From Pyrus communis (taxonomy: Eukaryota; Streptophyta; Magnoliopsida; Rosales; Rosaceae), in the NCBI RefSeq assembly GCF_963583255.1, contig NC_084819.1, positions 1,805,501 through 1,869,500 on the forward strand: a DNA stretch of 64,000 bases, given 5' to 3'. Under the pieces are notes generated by a model. The model made no database searches, was not told the DNA's origin, and saw only the letters and a list, made by a program, of their open reading frames with translations. Position numbers and translations under genes: made by a program. This document shows positions 25,192 through 35,333 of this stretch, piece by piece (the first letter of the stretch is position 1; the number at the start of each line of letters is the position of its first letter).

Positions 25192-25879
25192 GAGCACTTC
25201 CATCGTGTGCTCTTCCCCGAGGGACAGGCCCATGAATAGTGGCAAAGAGCCCGAGCAACCAAGTCCAGTGTGTGCTAGCGATGAAGCCCGAGCGGGCCCG
25301 AGGGAGAAGCCCGACACGAGTTGCCAACCCAAAAGCCTGAAGACAACGTGACATGGGCTGACGTCAGGGTGACATCATCTATAATATAAAGTTAATAAAA
25401 ATATTAAATATTAATAAAAAAGTAAAATTAATAAAAAAATTTAAAAATTGTAAAACCCAGGCTTCGAACTCAACGGCTCTCGTCGGAATTCGTCTCCAAG
25501 GTTGATGAACACCCACAGAAAAATGGCAGAGATCCTCTTCCACCCCCACACCGCCTTCGCCCCCACGCACTCGCGATCCTCCTCCTTCCATTAGCGTGCC
25601 CAGATCACACGATTTGTGATTTGTTTTCTGGGGAAAGAGGAGAGAGTGAGAGTTTGGTTAGGGAACGGGGAAGATCGGGACCGTTTATGGAGGCTGAGGT
25701 GGGTGGGATGGTGAAGATGGAGGAAGAGAGGCGGCGGTGGGGTGGTGAAGATGGAGGAAGAGATGAGGAGGGTTTGGGTGCGTTGGGGGGTTGTGGGGTT
25801 GTGGGGGGGACACGGGTTGAAAAGAAAATGTTTGGGCTTTTGGAATGGTGCCAACGCACCATGTGAAAGAGTAGAAGAA

Positions 25880-25954
<75 letters not shown>

Positions 25955-26244
25955 GGTTTTGGATTGGCATCACCATGTCAAAAGAAAATAATAAAAATAA
26001 TAAAAATAATTTTTTAATAGAAAATGGTACAACGAGACCGATTAAAAATCATATCCGAAATTACAAATAAAATTATTTTATATTATTTTAAAAAATTAAT
26101 ATTTTATTGCCTATTCCCAGGGCTATTCAAGTGCAACGGTGGAGATGCAAAAAGTAGTTACTGTTCATTAAAGGCAGTTACTATTCACTAGGTGAATTAA
26201 ATAGTGAATAGCCTGGGAGAGGGTTTCCCACGGGGGAAGTGCTC
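25192..26244. mobile_element. Harbinger-type non-autonomous element in copia-3
   Basis: 1,053-bp insertion with inverted ends GAGCACTTCCATCGTG and CACGGGGGAAGTGCTC and an exact 3-bp target repeat TTA (25,189-25,191 and 26,245-26,247), the signature of PIF/Harbinger. Removing it restores the copia reading frame across GCTACTGTTATGCATATC. The interior contains a long AAT microsatellite and a GC-rich stretch with spurious open frames. No DDE transposase is seen, so it is non-autonomous. Confidence 0.87.
25880..25953. repeat. (AAT)n microsatellite
   Basis: About 24 perfect AAT units inside the harbinger-type element. Polyasparagine and polytyrosine open frames across it are artefacts. Confidence 0.95.
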
Positions 26245-26804
26245 TTATGCATATCTTGGTGTTTAAAAAGTTGGCCCTAGGGAAAGGAATCTTGTATAGA
26301 AATTCTAGTCATCTAAAAATTAAGGGGATCACTGATGCTGATTAGGCAGGTGATGTGACTGATAAGCGTTCTACTTTTGGATATTTTACGTTCGTTGGTG
26401 GAAATTTGATTACTTGGAGAAGCAAGAAACAGAATGTGGTGTCTAGGTCTTCTGCGAAGGCCAAATTCAGAGATATGGTGCATGGAGTGTGTGAAGTTCT
26501 TTGGTTACGTAAGTTGCTTTAGGGTATTGGTTTCAAACCAAAGGAGGCTATAGAGTTGTATTGTAACAATAAGTCGGCATAAGAAGTTGCAGAGAATCCG
26601 GTACAACATGACAAAACGGAGCATGTGGAGGTTGATCGACATTTCATTAAGGAAAAGCTCGAGAAGAAGATTGTGTCAATATCATTTGTGAACTCAGAAA
26701 AGCATCTTGCGGATATCCTCACTCATGTCGTGTGTAGTAGAGTTTTTGGTGACTCACTTGTCAAGTTAGGCATGTGTGACATCTATGCTCCAAGTTGAGG
26801 GGAG

Positions 26805-26974
26805 TGTTGCGTGAGTTAGTTTAGAATGGGAATGTAAATATTGTGTAAATATTAGAGTCATTTATTAGGAATGATATTTCTTATGTCATTTTTTAGTTTA
26901 TCTTGAAGAACAAGGATTACATGTATTATATTCCCAATTATGCAATACTTGAAAATTAGGCCGTAAATTTAATT
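26805..26974 (+). repeat. copia-3 3' LTR
   Basis: 170 bp, with a short local duplication 'gtaaatatt' absent from the left LTR. It ends in a T-run that borders the TRIM array. Confidence 0.8.
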
Positions 26975-26978
26975 TTTT

Positions 26979-27173
26979 TGTAGAATTATCAGAGAGACGG
27001 GTCATACGGCCCACTTCCAACAACACCGATATTGTCCCCAACTTGATAATTACCACCTGCACAATCCGTCAGCTGTGGGGTTTTATCAAAAAATGCCTCA
27101 ATGTTAGTTAGAGTGGAGTTAGGATATTTAAACTATTACTTATCTTTAAGTATGGATGATGCGAGCTTCAACA
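26979..27173 (-). repeat. TRIM LTR 1
   Basis: 195 bp. The left neighbour is a T-run at the end of the copia-3 LTR rather than a clear target repeat. Confidence 0.82.
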
Positions 27174-27329
27174 CACCTCCTCATGTGGACCCAATTAGTG
27201 GGTCACATGTGGGAGATCCACACATCGGCAACCACATGGAGCCAAGGGGACTCACCCTACAATCGGGGCCAAGGGGCCCACCCATCACGTGGTTGTACAG
27301 TACGGGCCCACTCTCTGGCTATGATACCA

Positions 27330-27524
27330 TGTAGAATTATCAGAGAGACAGGCCATACGGCCCACTTCCAACAACATCGATATTGTCCCCAACTTGGTAA
27401 TTATCACCTGCACAATCCGTCAGGTGTGGGGTTTTATCGAAAAATGCCTCGATGTTAGTTAGAGTGGAGTTATGATGTTTAAACTATTACTTATCTTTAA
27501 GTATGGACAATGCGAGATTCAACA
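27330..27524 (-). repeat. TRIM LTR 2
   Basis: 195 bp, bordered on the plus strand by ATGATACCA at its left. Confidence 0.85.
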
Positions 27525-27737
27525 CGCTCCCTCACGTGGGACCCAATTAGTGGGTCACACGTGGGAGATCCACTCATCGGCAACCACGTGGAGCCAAGGG
27601 GACTCACCCTACACGCGGAACCAAGGGGACTCACCTTACCCGCGGGGCCAAGGGACACATCATCATCGCATAGGGCCAAGGAGGCCCACCCATCACGTGG
27701 CTGTACAGTACGGGCCCGTTCCTTGGCTCTGATACCA

Positions 27738-27931
27738 TGTAGAATTATCAGAGAGATGGTCATACGGCCCACTTCCAACAACACCGATATTGTCCCCAAC
27801 TTGGTAATTACCACCTGCACAATCCGTCAGGTATGGAGTTTTATCACAAAAGGCCTCGATGTTAGCTAGAGTGGAGTTAGGATATTTAAACTATTACTTA
27901 TCTTTAAGTATGGATGATGTGGGATTCAACA
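27738..27931 (-). repeat. TRIM LTR 3
   Basis: 194 bp, bordered by the primer site CTCTGATACCA at its left. Confidence 0.85.
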
Positions 27932-28116
27932 CGCCCCTCACGTGGGACCTAATTAGTGGCTCACACGTGGAAGATTCACACATCGGCAACCATGTGGAGC
28001 CAAAGGGACTCACCTTACACGTGGGGGCAAGGTATCTACCATCATCGCGTGGGGCCAAGGGGGCCCACCCATCACGTGGTTGTATAGTACGGACCCACTC
28101 TCTGACTCTGATACCA

Positions 28117-28312
28117 TGTAGAATTATCAGAGAGACGGGCCATACAGCTCACTTCCAACAACACCGATATTGTCCCTAACTTGGTAATTACCACTTACAC
28201 AATCCATCAGGTGTGGGGTTTTATCACAAAAAAACATCGATATTAGTTAGAATGGAGTTAGGATATTTAAACTATTACTTATTTTTAAGTATAGACGATG
28301 TGGGATTCAACA
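28117..28312 (-). repeat. TRIM LTR 4
   Basis: 196 bp. The right flank is CTAAT (28,313-28,317), the same 5 bp that precedes copia-3. Confidence 0.85.
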
Positions 28313-29480
28313 CTAATAACAGTTCTCTTTAAATTTTGTCATTAATTGATAGGTTTTGGTTTTATATTATTCACTGCTTTCTGGACTGTCCACAATGTCC
28401 TACGTCATCTTGGGCTATCGGGTCACAACTTCTTCCATCTAGGAAAGGATTGCATACACCCGTGGAATGTCGCTTTGCTGTCTCAGATCAACAATACAAA
28501 GTTTTGTGTAAGATCAATAATACAAAGTTTTGTGTAAGTTTCATCAGTTTGTATCTTTATCTTATTAGAAATATTGTATAAATGATATGCGAAATGATTT
28601 ACTAGTGAGAACTATTGACATTTGGTGTGTATTATGTCATTAAATATGTCAACTGATTGAAGGGGAAAAAAAATAAAAAAATAAAAAATAAAAAATAAAA
28701 ACCTAAAACGAAAATACGAATGTCAAATGGCCAAACAATTATTGATTTCACTGTGTTCGGGTGAAAGAACTCCAAGAATTATGAAGACTATGTTCGGGTG
28801 AAAGATTTCCAAGTCCCACTGAATTGATGTCAAGTTAGTAAGAAGGATAATAACAAAATGTTAGATATGAGGGATTATAAATACACTAATAGATGAGATA
28901 CCTTTAAATGTACATATGTATCTTCACTATATCACTTTGTATAGTACGTAAATGCTAAGGGGACTTTTTCACAGTGAGACTTTTTATGGACTCTCTGTCA
29001 CCTTACAGTTTAACGTTAATTTATGTGCCAACATTATAAAGTATTGTATAAATAAAAAAAATGGCAAAAAGTCCGTGGAAATTCTCCTTAGCATTTTTAT
29101 GTACATACTACACACTATAGGCCTTCGATGAATTATCAAGGCATAACCCAGCAAAATTACGTCTCTTCTATTTGATTTATGCCCTGCTTCTTATTCTTGT
29201 ATGCACCATATGAGCGTTACAAAGCATAGAAGAGAGATACGTAAATGATACTTCACAACTACGGTTACTATAATATTTTCGATTCCACAGAGATGTTTGT
29301 TTAGAACCCTGGGATTTTTTTTTTTTTTTTTTTACACAACCCAGCAAAATTATGTCTCTTCTATTTGATTTATGCCCTGCTTCTTTTATGTTCTTTTATG
29401 CACCATATGAGCATTACAAAGGCATAGAAGAGAGATATGTAAATGATACTTCACAACTACTATTTCTATAATACAAAGAA
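28313..29480. other. Non-coding right end of copy A
   Basis: Collinear with 44,523-44,690 and 46,135-46,590 of copy B. It contains a MULE-type MITE (28,951-29,096) and a local direct duplication of about 140 bp: 29,140-29,276 and 29,338-29,470 share 'cccagcaaaatta.gtctctt' through 'acttcacaacta'. Copy B has this stretch once. No gene seen. Confidence 0.7.
28951..29096. mobile_element. MULE-type MITE, copy A member
   Basis: Ends AATGCTAAGGGGACTTT and the inverse TCTCCTTAGCATTTT. Same family as 46,311-46,446 (its counterpart in copy B) and 46,911-47,062. Confidence 0.7.
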
Positions 29481-30125
29481 AAAAGGATAAAAAAAATTAC
29501 ATGAAAAGAAGGGGGAGATTCTTTTTTTTTTTTTTTTTTTAAACCTCGACGGTACGAAAGGAGTTTTATTGATATCGAAAAAAATAGTACACCTAGTCAG
29601 GGAGGACAGAAACCTAACCCCTTATTACAAGAAAAAAAAAGGGATAAAAATACATGAAAGAAGGGGTGCACATAAACTTGACCCTTCTAGAAACAGAAAC
29701 AACAAAGATACAAGGAAAAGAGAGAGAAAAAGAGGGGAGGGTTGGAGGGGGGGGGGGGGGGGGGAACATGAAATCTAACCCCTTTAAAGCCGAACTTAAA
29801 GGTCTAAACCTACAAACCAGAACAAGGAACATCACAAGGTTAAGAAAAAAATAAAACAAGAAAGTGAGACAAACATGTATGCCGAGATGCACATTAATTT
29901 AAGAAGCGGAAACTAGGAAAGCTAACATAGTCTGAAAAGAAGGGGAGATTTGATATGTTTTATTGAGCATCATTGTGTCTCCAATCTGTTGAGATTGTTA
30001 AGGATATCGATCCTCTGCTACATAAGTAATTCTTCCTTCTTTAATTAGTTTAATCTTAATTTCGCTATTTTCTTCGATTCGAAGATTCTCCGAAGAGCAT
30101 TTAAATTTGAGCTTCACTTTTCAGA
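29481..30125. other. Spacer with homopolymer tracts
   Basis: Begins the segment without a partner in copy B. It holds T-runs (about 29,521-29,540) and an uninterrupted run of about 16 G (29,748-29,763). No gene supported. Confidence 0.6.
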
Positions 30126-30676
30126 ATGGTTGATTTGTTGCTTACTCGTATCTTTTATTTTCTTTCAGCTTTATTGTTCTTCTATCTATTATTCAAGCTG
30201 GGGATCTTCCAATGCATTGGACAAAGCCTATGTAAAATGTGTTGGGCTGCATGTGAGACGTATGGGTTTGCATTGGGAGATATTACTTGTTTCTTGTGGT
30301 ACAAGCTAAGGAACACTAGGCGGATAGGCCGACTGCGTCACCTCACTGCCATCGCCACCGCCAACTTCCAGACATAGAACAAGGCTTCAGTTCGAGTAAA
30401 GAAAATGACATGTGGGATAACTATCATAATTTAAACGTCAGTAGAAAGCGGAAGTTATTCACCGGGAGAAGAAAGGATAGGCTGCAGAGCTCTATTTACC
30501 CCTTCAATTAGGAATGTTACTCGTAGCCATCACCATGTAAGGTTAAAGTCCAGGGGAAGGTCTGTTCAGGTTGTGGGCATGTCTCGAATGGTGAGAAGCT
30601 CTAGACGTCTTCAATTAAGCAAGGTGAGAAATATTAGAAGGCAAGTCAGAACGTCGAAGAGGAGGAGAATTGGTTG
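30126..30676 (+). pseudogene. Small membrane protein with basic tail, frame broken twice
   Basis: From ATG 30,126 an 83-residue frame shows a hydrophobic segment at residues 8-26 (IFYFLSALLFFYLLFKLGI), then Cys/Trp-rich sequence, ending at TAG 30,375. Sensible coding continues in the next frame (about 30,374-30,511: GFSSSKENDMWDNYHNLN, then KRKLFTGRRKDR), then returns to the first frame to give an Arg/Ser-rich basic tail (RSHHHVRLKSRGRSVQ to TSKRRRIG) ending at TGA 30,674. Two opposite 1-base indels explain this. I do not recognise the family. A spliced gene is possible but I see no convincing splice sites at the breaks. Confidence 0.5.
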
Positions 30677-31581
30677 ATTGTCTGTCATTCTGAAATTAGT
30701 TTGGAACTAGTATTGTATTTTGATTAGTTGAATTTTTAGATATGACGTCTAATAAAAAAATATATGAGATTGGAAATCCTCGCGTATGACGAGACTATAT
30801 AAATTATAATGCACAAGTACCTCCCTCCCATCGGAGTCTAGAGACCAAATCCAACATAGGTTTTCTCATTTTCATGAAATAACGAAACTACTGGCACACC
30901 AGATTTAAAATTATTTAAGAGAAACGAATGATGAATCTTCACATCAAAAGTCCAAATCAACGATTAAAAAGGATCAAATTTGATCTACGATGATATACAG
31001 AACTAATTTTTTCGCTCTTTAATTAAATTCTTTTCTCTCAGCAGAGATTTTACTTCACTAGCCTTGCAAGACCATTTCCGAAAATATTTTGTATTATTTT
31101 CGGTTTTCTTATTGCATCTTGATAGTGTTTTGTAAAGATGGTATTTTGCATGCTAGTTTTGGAAAGGATAGAGGTCACCAAAAATGGTGATGATTGCACA
31201 GAATTTAAGAAGGGAATGTCGATTATTGGAGACTGCTACTGCGGCAGCTCATAGCGCACACACTTTTATATATGTAATTGATAGGGTTTTTGGATTGCAC
31301 GGTCGACAGCCCTTATCTCCATTGGAGCTAGCTGACAAAATGCTCACCAACCTATTCGTACAAAGCTAATCTTAGCCCTTCATTGGAGCTTTTAATCTAA
31401 GCCTTACACTTGTAAAAAACTATCACTTAACTTAAACTAGCCGTTACATTTCAAAAGAAAATAGCCGTTGGCGTTCTTAGTCTAGCTGCTGCAATTTCTT
31501 CAAGATCAACTCCAGAAATAATTCAGCATCCAACACATCACACATATATGTATTGATCATTTATCTGATCAAAAGGAAGTT
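30677..31581. other. Spacer downstream of the legumain gene
   Basis: No gene supported. A 61-codon frame at 31,184-31,369 has no recognisable domain and no splice support. The legumain 3' UTR, read on the minus strand, occupies the right end. Confidence 0.6.
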
Positions 31582-33955
31582 CTAGACATTGGGTTTGTTG
31601 GCACAAGTTTGATCAGATGCTGCAACCATTTTCTCTGTGGTAATCCCAGCATTGCATATGTTGGCTATAGCTCGCGTGTACTTCATTCCGTATGCAGATA
31701 AATGTCCACAGTACTTCTCATAAATATTCATCTGCATGGAAAGAACTCAAAATCAATTATCTCAGAGATAAAAGTTGTTGATTTACTTCAAAAAACTGAA
31801 CAAAGAAGAACAAGCACTTGCGTGTCATCTGTATCAATTTGATGTATAGAATTACAGGAGATAAACTTACAAAGTTCTTGAAGCAGTCCCAATTATCTAC
31901 CACAGGTTGCCCCTGTGGCCTAACATTCATTAAAACGTTTGAGCTCTTCTCGTGTCCGAACAAAACCTCCCCTAGTTTCGTTATGCTATAGTCCACGTTT
32001 TTCCTATGAGCAATTTCAAGCAGCAGCTGCTTCTGAGCACCCTGTTTCTCTTGAGATCCGGTAGGAGCTTTTTGCAGCTGAAACATATAGAACAAAAAAT
32101 ACAAATTGTCAAAAACATACGAAAAGTTCTCTGTCCGGAGAGTTTGGCATGTACTAATCAATTCATATATGTGTATACATGAAAATTAAACACATTGAAG
32201 TTTGGAATTCAGAATAAAAGAAGAGCAGAAACCTTTTGCTGAAAGTAGAGGAGCTTCGTGTCACGTTGGTTAACAGCCCTTGAGATCGAGGGTGAAGAGA
32301 TATCGCTGGTGGAAGTATGGCTACGATTAGAAAGATCTGCACCCATGTAAGCAAAGAGGAACTCCTGTTTATGACTCATATCTCCGTACTGCATAACATG
32401 CGAATTAGTTGTTCTTCTTCGAACCTGTAATTCAATCGACATGGTCACATGGTTATATTATTCTAATTTCACCAACATTAGACATTATGATATCCATAAA
32501 TATTTTACACACGAGAAACTTTCAAAATATTACCCTTTCATATTGATTCTCCAAAGTTTCTTTATGCAAATCACTTATGTCACTGCTCTCAAATGTGAAA
32601 ATATGGTCCAAAAGTCACCGAAACAACAAAGCAATTAGTCTAGGCATTTGATCGAAAATGTGTTTGAAACTGACAAAGTAATGTACTCTGTTAAATTAGA
32701 ACAGCATTTTCAAAAAGAAAGGCACTGCATTACCAATCCTCCATCCAGGAAATGCTATACAAGTCTCCCAAACAAGTATCAAACTCGTCAGGAAGTGATG
32801 GGTCACCGGGACAATATGTTCCATAACTACTCTCTTCTGCATTCGACGCAGTGGTAGCATAAACACTCAGATTACTTGAAAGGAGGCCCTCAAACATGCT
32901 CCCTGCCTCGCAAGCTTCAAGGTAAAATACCTATTTTTTTTTTTCCACATAAATGCATCAAAACTCAGAAAATCATCAAAAAAAGAGTTGAAGACTTCAG
33001 TAAGACTGTTACTCAAGTGAACATTCTTACCATGCTTTTGTAACCTTTAGAAGCATGCTTCTTCTGTAGTACACGTATGAGATCTTTCGCATAAACATAA
33101 TCGCTAGGCATCCCTGAACACAATATACTGTTTATATGCAACCCGAAGAACAAAATTTACTGAATTTATGGGACTATATAAGATCACTAAATATATATTT
33201 TCAAAGTTAATAAAATTAAAATAAAAAAAAGCTACAAATTACCAAGTAATCCTACAGAACCATGGTCTGCATAATATATGAAAACATGGTCATTCGGACC
33301 GCTACTTAGAACCTTGCCACTTCCTCCGGTAAGAGCACTTTTGTCTCCGAGAATAACAGCATAGAGATTGCGTGCGTTAACATGATCTCCTGTATAATCC
33401 TGCATCAGAAAAAAAAAAAATACTTACAGGTAACTAAACAATGTTAAACTAACAAATTAACCAGCTAGAAATTAAAAATCAGACTCAGAAAATTAGTTAC
33501 GACCTTGGGAACTCCTTTATAAACATCAGGTCCGTTTGGCTTGTTGATGATGACTCCTTTTCGAGGATTTTCCGAGTTGTATGCGATATCATCGTACATG
33601 AAAACGATGATGTTCTCGTCTTTCAGTCCTCCTTTCTTCAGTATCTGGTACGCATGGCATATGTCAGCCTGCATGGAACGACAAGGATTAGCCCTAAATT
33701 TTATTACTTGTAACACAATTAACATAAAATGTGACTAATTAATCAAAATTTTGGACAAGCTTAAACCTGGTGCCTGTAGTTGTCGTAACCACTTGATCCT
33801 GCAACCAGAACTGCCCATCCTTTTCCCTTATCAGTAGTGGTACGTGAAGAGCCCTTGTTATCTCCATTAATTTCAGGGAAGCAGAAGCTTCCATGAATAG
33901 CCAAACTTAACAAAGTAAGAGACAGTAAAACCCCACAATAACCATGATTATCCAT
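31582..33955 (-). CDS. VPE: Vacuolar processing enzyme (legumain, C13 cysteine protease)
   Basis: Nine exons on the minus strand: 33767-33955, 33504-33668, 33243-33399, 33031-33113, 32734-32930, 32534-32582, 32233-32424, 31871-32077, 31582-31731. All introns are GT-AG, phases agree, and the product is 462 residues. An N-terminal signal peptide (hydrophobic, residues 7-26) precedes the mature start region [17 protein letters not shown]. The catalytic dyad is present: His164 in YYADHGSVG and Cys205 in YLEACEAGS. The C-terminal prodomain ends with the conserved Cys-containing helices (exons 8-9). Legumains cleave after Asn/Asp in the vacuole, mature seed storage proteins and act in programmed cell death; some act as peptide ligases. 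The family usually reads HGGPGVLG where this has HGSVGLLG, and the loop between the two Cys after the active site ([14 protein letters not shown]) is one residue shorter than in standard VPEs. The short exon 6 acceptor (CAG at 32,583-32,585) is the least certain border. Confidence 0.93.
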
Positions 33956-34036
33956 GATCTGCAGATTAACCTTGACTAAACAATAGCCAAACTCTCAAGT
34001 CAAGTACGAATGCATGTTCGTCTAATGAAGGAGTCA

Positions 34037-34043
34037 ATTTATA
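34037..34043 (-). promoter_or_regulatory. Putative TATA box of the legumain gene
   Basis: Minus strand TATAAAT, about 80 bases upstream of the start codon, which would leave a short 5' UTR of about 50 bases. Position is right for a plant core promoter; no direct evidence. Confidence 0.45.
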
Positions 34044-34600
34044 GATGTCTTACGGTTGAAATGAATGGTTCAGATTAAATCCCCCCTACGTGCTCGAGAA
34101 GGAAATGCATGTCTAAAATCTTCTGAGGAATAATTGTTTCAAACTTCATCAACCCACTCCACTCTTCATCATCAACTTTGTGATCCTAGACGTACGTGGC
34201 CCACCGTATCATGGATTAATTCTAACAAATATAATGAAATACGCCAACCATCATATAGTGTAAAAGATAATGAAAATAGATATAGTTTATTATAGTATAG
34301 TTTAATGGTATTTCTCTATATTTTAAATATGAAGTCTATGTTCGATTCTTCAAAATGACAACCTTAGTATTGTAGCCTAGTAGTATTCCTCTTCACTTGT
34401 AAGTGCATGATAGGTCATAGGTTCCGGCTTCCTAGAATTCGATACCAAATTATGATTGACTCATCGTATGATTTATCCAAAATTTCAACCCGCAATATTG
34501 TTGTATATGAAAATTTGTCTCCGCTTATAAATGAGAGGTTTTACGTAAAACTTCATAGTTTTGGTGAGGTTAACGTCAAATTATTTTGACTGACACATAT

Positions 34601-35020
34601 TGTTCTAAAAATCCCCGCCTAGCTAGCGCCTAGGTGACTGTACACCACCCCATTTAGTCTCTAGGCCTTTGAAAATTAAGAAAGTGCGCCTAGACCTGCC
34701 TAGCACGTTTAAACCTGCCTATGTCGAGACTCTCAAGAGACTAGTTGAATACTTGAATGAACACTCATTATATGCTTGTTCCCTATAGTTTCAATATGGT
34801 TGTCTAATACTCCATAATCTATATGTCATTTTATTTATCAATTTATGTATGCCATTACAATTATGTGTTTTTTTTAAAGTATAAATAGATATTTGTTTAT
34901 ACAATATACCATAAATTTACTTAAATGTGCCTAGTACGCCTAGGCCCCCGCCTAGCAGCTTAGGCACTAGGCCCAATCCACCGCCCGACTAGCGGCTAAC
35001 GTCTATTAGAACCAGTGTAA
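34601..35020. repeat. Dispersed repeat rich in CGCCTAGG-like motifs
   Basis: Both ends carry GTTCTAA / TTAGAAC and the body is full of inverted and direct CCGCCTAG, GCCTAGG and CCTAGCACG words, a pattern I associate with a hAT-related plant repeat. No clear target duplication. Confidence 0.45.
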
Positions 35021-35178
35021 CTTAACCAAATTTTCCATTCTCAATGTTTAATACAATGTCCTAAGATTGCTTTAAGCCAATTGCCTTAAAGTTTAAGATT
35101 TTGGGTTTGGATATTTCAATATGGTATAATTACAACTCAGCGCAAGTCATCTGTACAAGGATCATCCAATAAAATTAT

Positions 35179-35333
35179 AGGAAAACTAATGAAAATAGCT
35201 TGAAAACTTTGAGATTTAACGAAAAAGACAAAATAAAGGGTAAAGTAAATAGTACCAGGATTGACTTTTTAGTGTAAAAATGTGATTTTTCGTTTAAATG
35301 AACAGTATCGGGAGCTTTTCGTTAAAGTTCCCT
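35179..35333. mobile_element. MITE with 8-bp target repeat AAAATTAT
   Basis: 155 bp, starts AGGAAAACTAATGAAAA and ends TTTTCGTTAAAGTTCCCT. Flanked by AAAATTAT at 35,171-35,178 and 35,334-35,341. Further members, in inverse orientation, are at 44,354-44,510 and 49,161-49,304. Confidence 0.75.

Larger units (their letters stand above)
22380..26798 (+). pseudogene. copia-3 pol remnant without gag
   Basis: Starts with a protease remnant TSWILDVDATDHMTYN (about 22,381), in which the usual D-S-G active site reads D-V-D. Pieces of integrase follow (HHLLRHASFGYL near 22,800; RYDNEGEY near 23,160; TPQQNRVVERKNRHI near 23,250, catalytic Glu kept), with many stops and frameshifts. Reverse transcriptase is best preserved at 24,426-24,806 ([29 protein letters not shown]). 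A tandem duplication of about 54 bp occurs at 24,885-24,985. RNase H is split by the harbinger-type insert and ends near 26,798 with the decayed motif 'SEKHLADILTHVV'. Confidence 0.85.
21694..26974 (+). mobile_element. copia-3: old, gag-less Ty1/copia element
   Basis: LTRs at 21,694-21,853 and 26,805-26,974, both starting TGTTGCGTGAGTT and ending near GCCGTAAATT(C/T)AATT. They differ by many substitutions and a roughly 12-bp insertion in the right LTR, so the element is old. The left LTR is followed by TGTGATCAAAGCC, a decayed primer site. A purine tract (GAGGGGAG) precedes the right LTR. Leader and protein sequence place it in the same lineage as copia-1, but the gag region is absent. It contains a 1,053-bp harbinger-type insert. 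The left flank is CTAAT (21,689-21,693); its match lies beyond the adjoining TRIM array at 28,313-28,317. Confidence 0.88.
26979..28312 (-). mobile_element. Tandem TRIM array: four LTRs, three internal regions
   Basis: Four near-identical LTRs of 194-196 bp at 26,979-27,173, 27,330-27,524, 27,738-27,931 and 28,117-28,312 alternate with three short internal regions of 156-213 bp. On the minus strand each LTR begins TGTTGAATC(C/T)C(A/G)CAT and ends GATAATTCTACA, and is followed directly by TGGTATCAGAG (plus strand CTCTGATACCA), an initiator-tRNA primer site. The internal regions end with a purine-rich tract (GTGAGGGGCG) before the next LTR. There is no coding capacity. This is the layout of a terminal-repeat retrotransposon in miniature, tandemly repeated by unequal recombination. 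I do not see the 5S rRNA-like promoter of Cassandra. Confidence 0.88.
1..29480. repeat. Segmental duplication, copy A (TE-expanded)
   Basis: Direct repeat of the segment at about 35,540-46,600. Matching anchors, in the same order, include 205-420 with 35,775-35,990; 1,375-1,500 with 38,120-38,245; 1,620-2,570 with 38,540-39,680; 5,418-5,620 with 40,482-40,790; 7,380-8,409 with 41,260-42,540; 13,416-14,049 with 42,540-43,140; 19,645-20,280 with 43,141-43,806; 21,018-21,560 with 43,814-44,340; 28,330-28,500 with 44,523-44,680; and 28,780-29,460 with 46,135-46,590. Homology is already present at base 1, so the unit begins outside the window. The extra length is explained by at least six insertions annotated separately. 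Confidence 0.9.

Noticed and set aside
25605..26017. Open frames with long poly-Tyr or poly-Asn runs
   Set aside because: They are translations of the AAT microsatellite within a harbinger-type element, without start context or domains.
27101..28179. Four similar open frames on the plus strand, Gly/His-rich
   Set aside because: They follow the TRIM repeat period and read across LTR and internal regions; TRIMs do not encode proteins.
26979..28312. Cassandra-type TRIM with 5S rRNA promoter
   Set aside because: I looked for a 5S-like internal promoter in the LTRs and did not find one; LTR start and length also differ.
29569..29892. Frames over the G-run and Lys-rich stretch
   Set aside because: Low-complexity translation on both strands; no real coding signal.
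31184..31369. 61-codon frame ending ELADKMLTNLFVQS
   Set aside because: Looks mildly protein-like but has no recognisable domain, splice partner or conserved copy, so it is not called.
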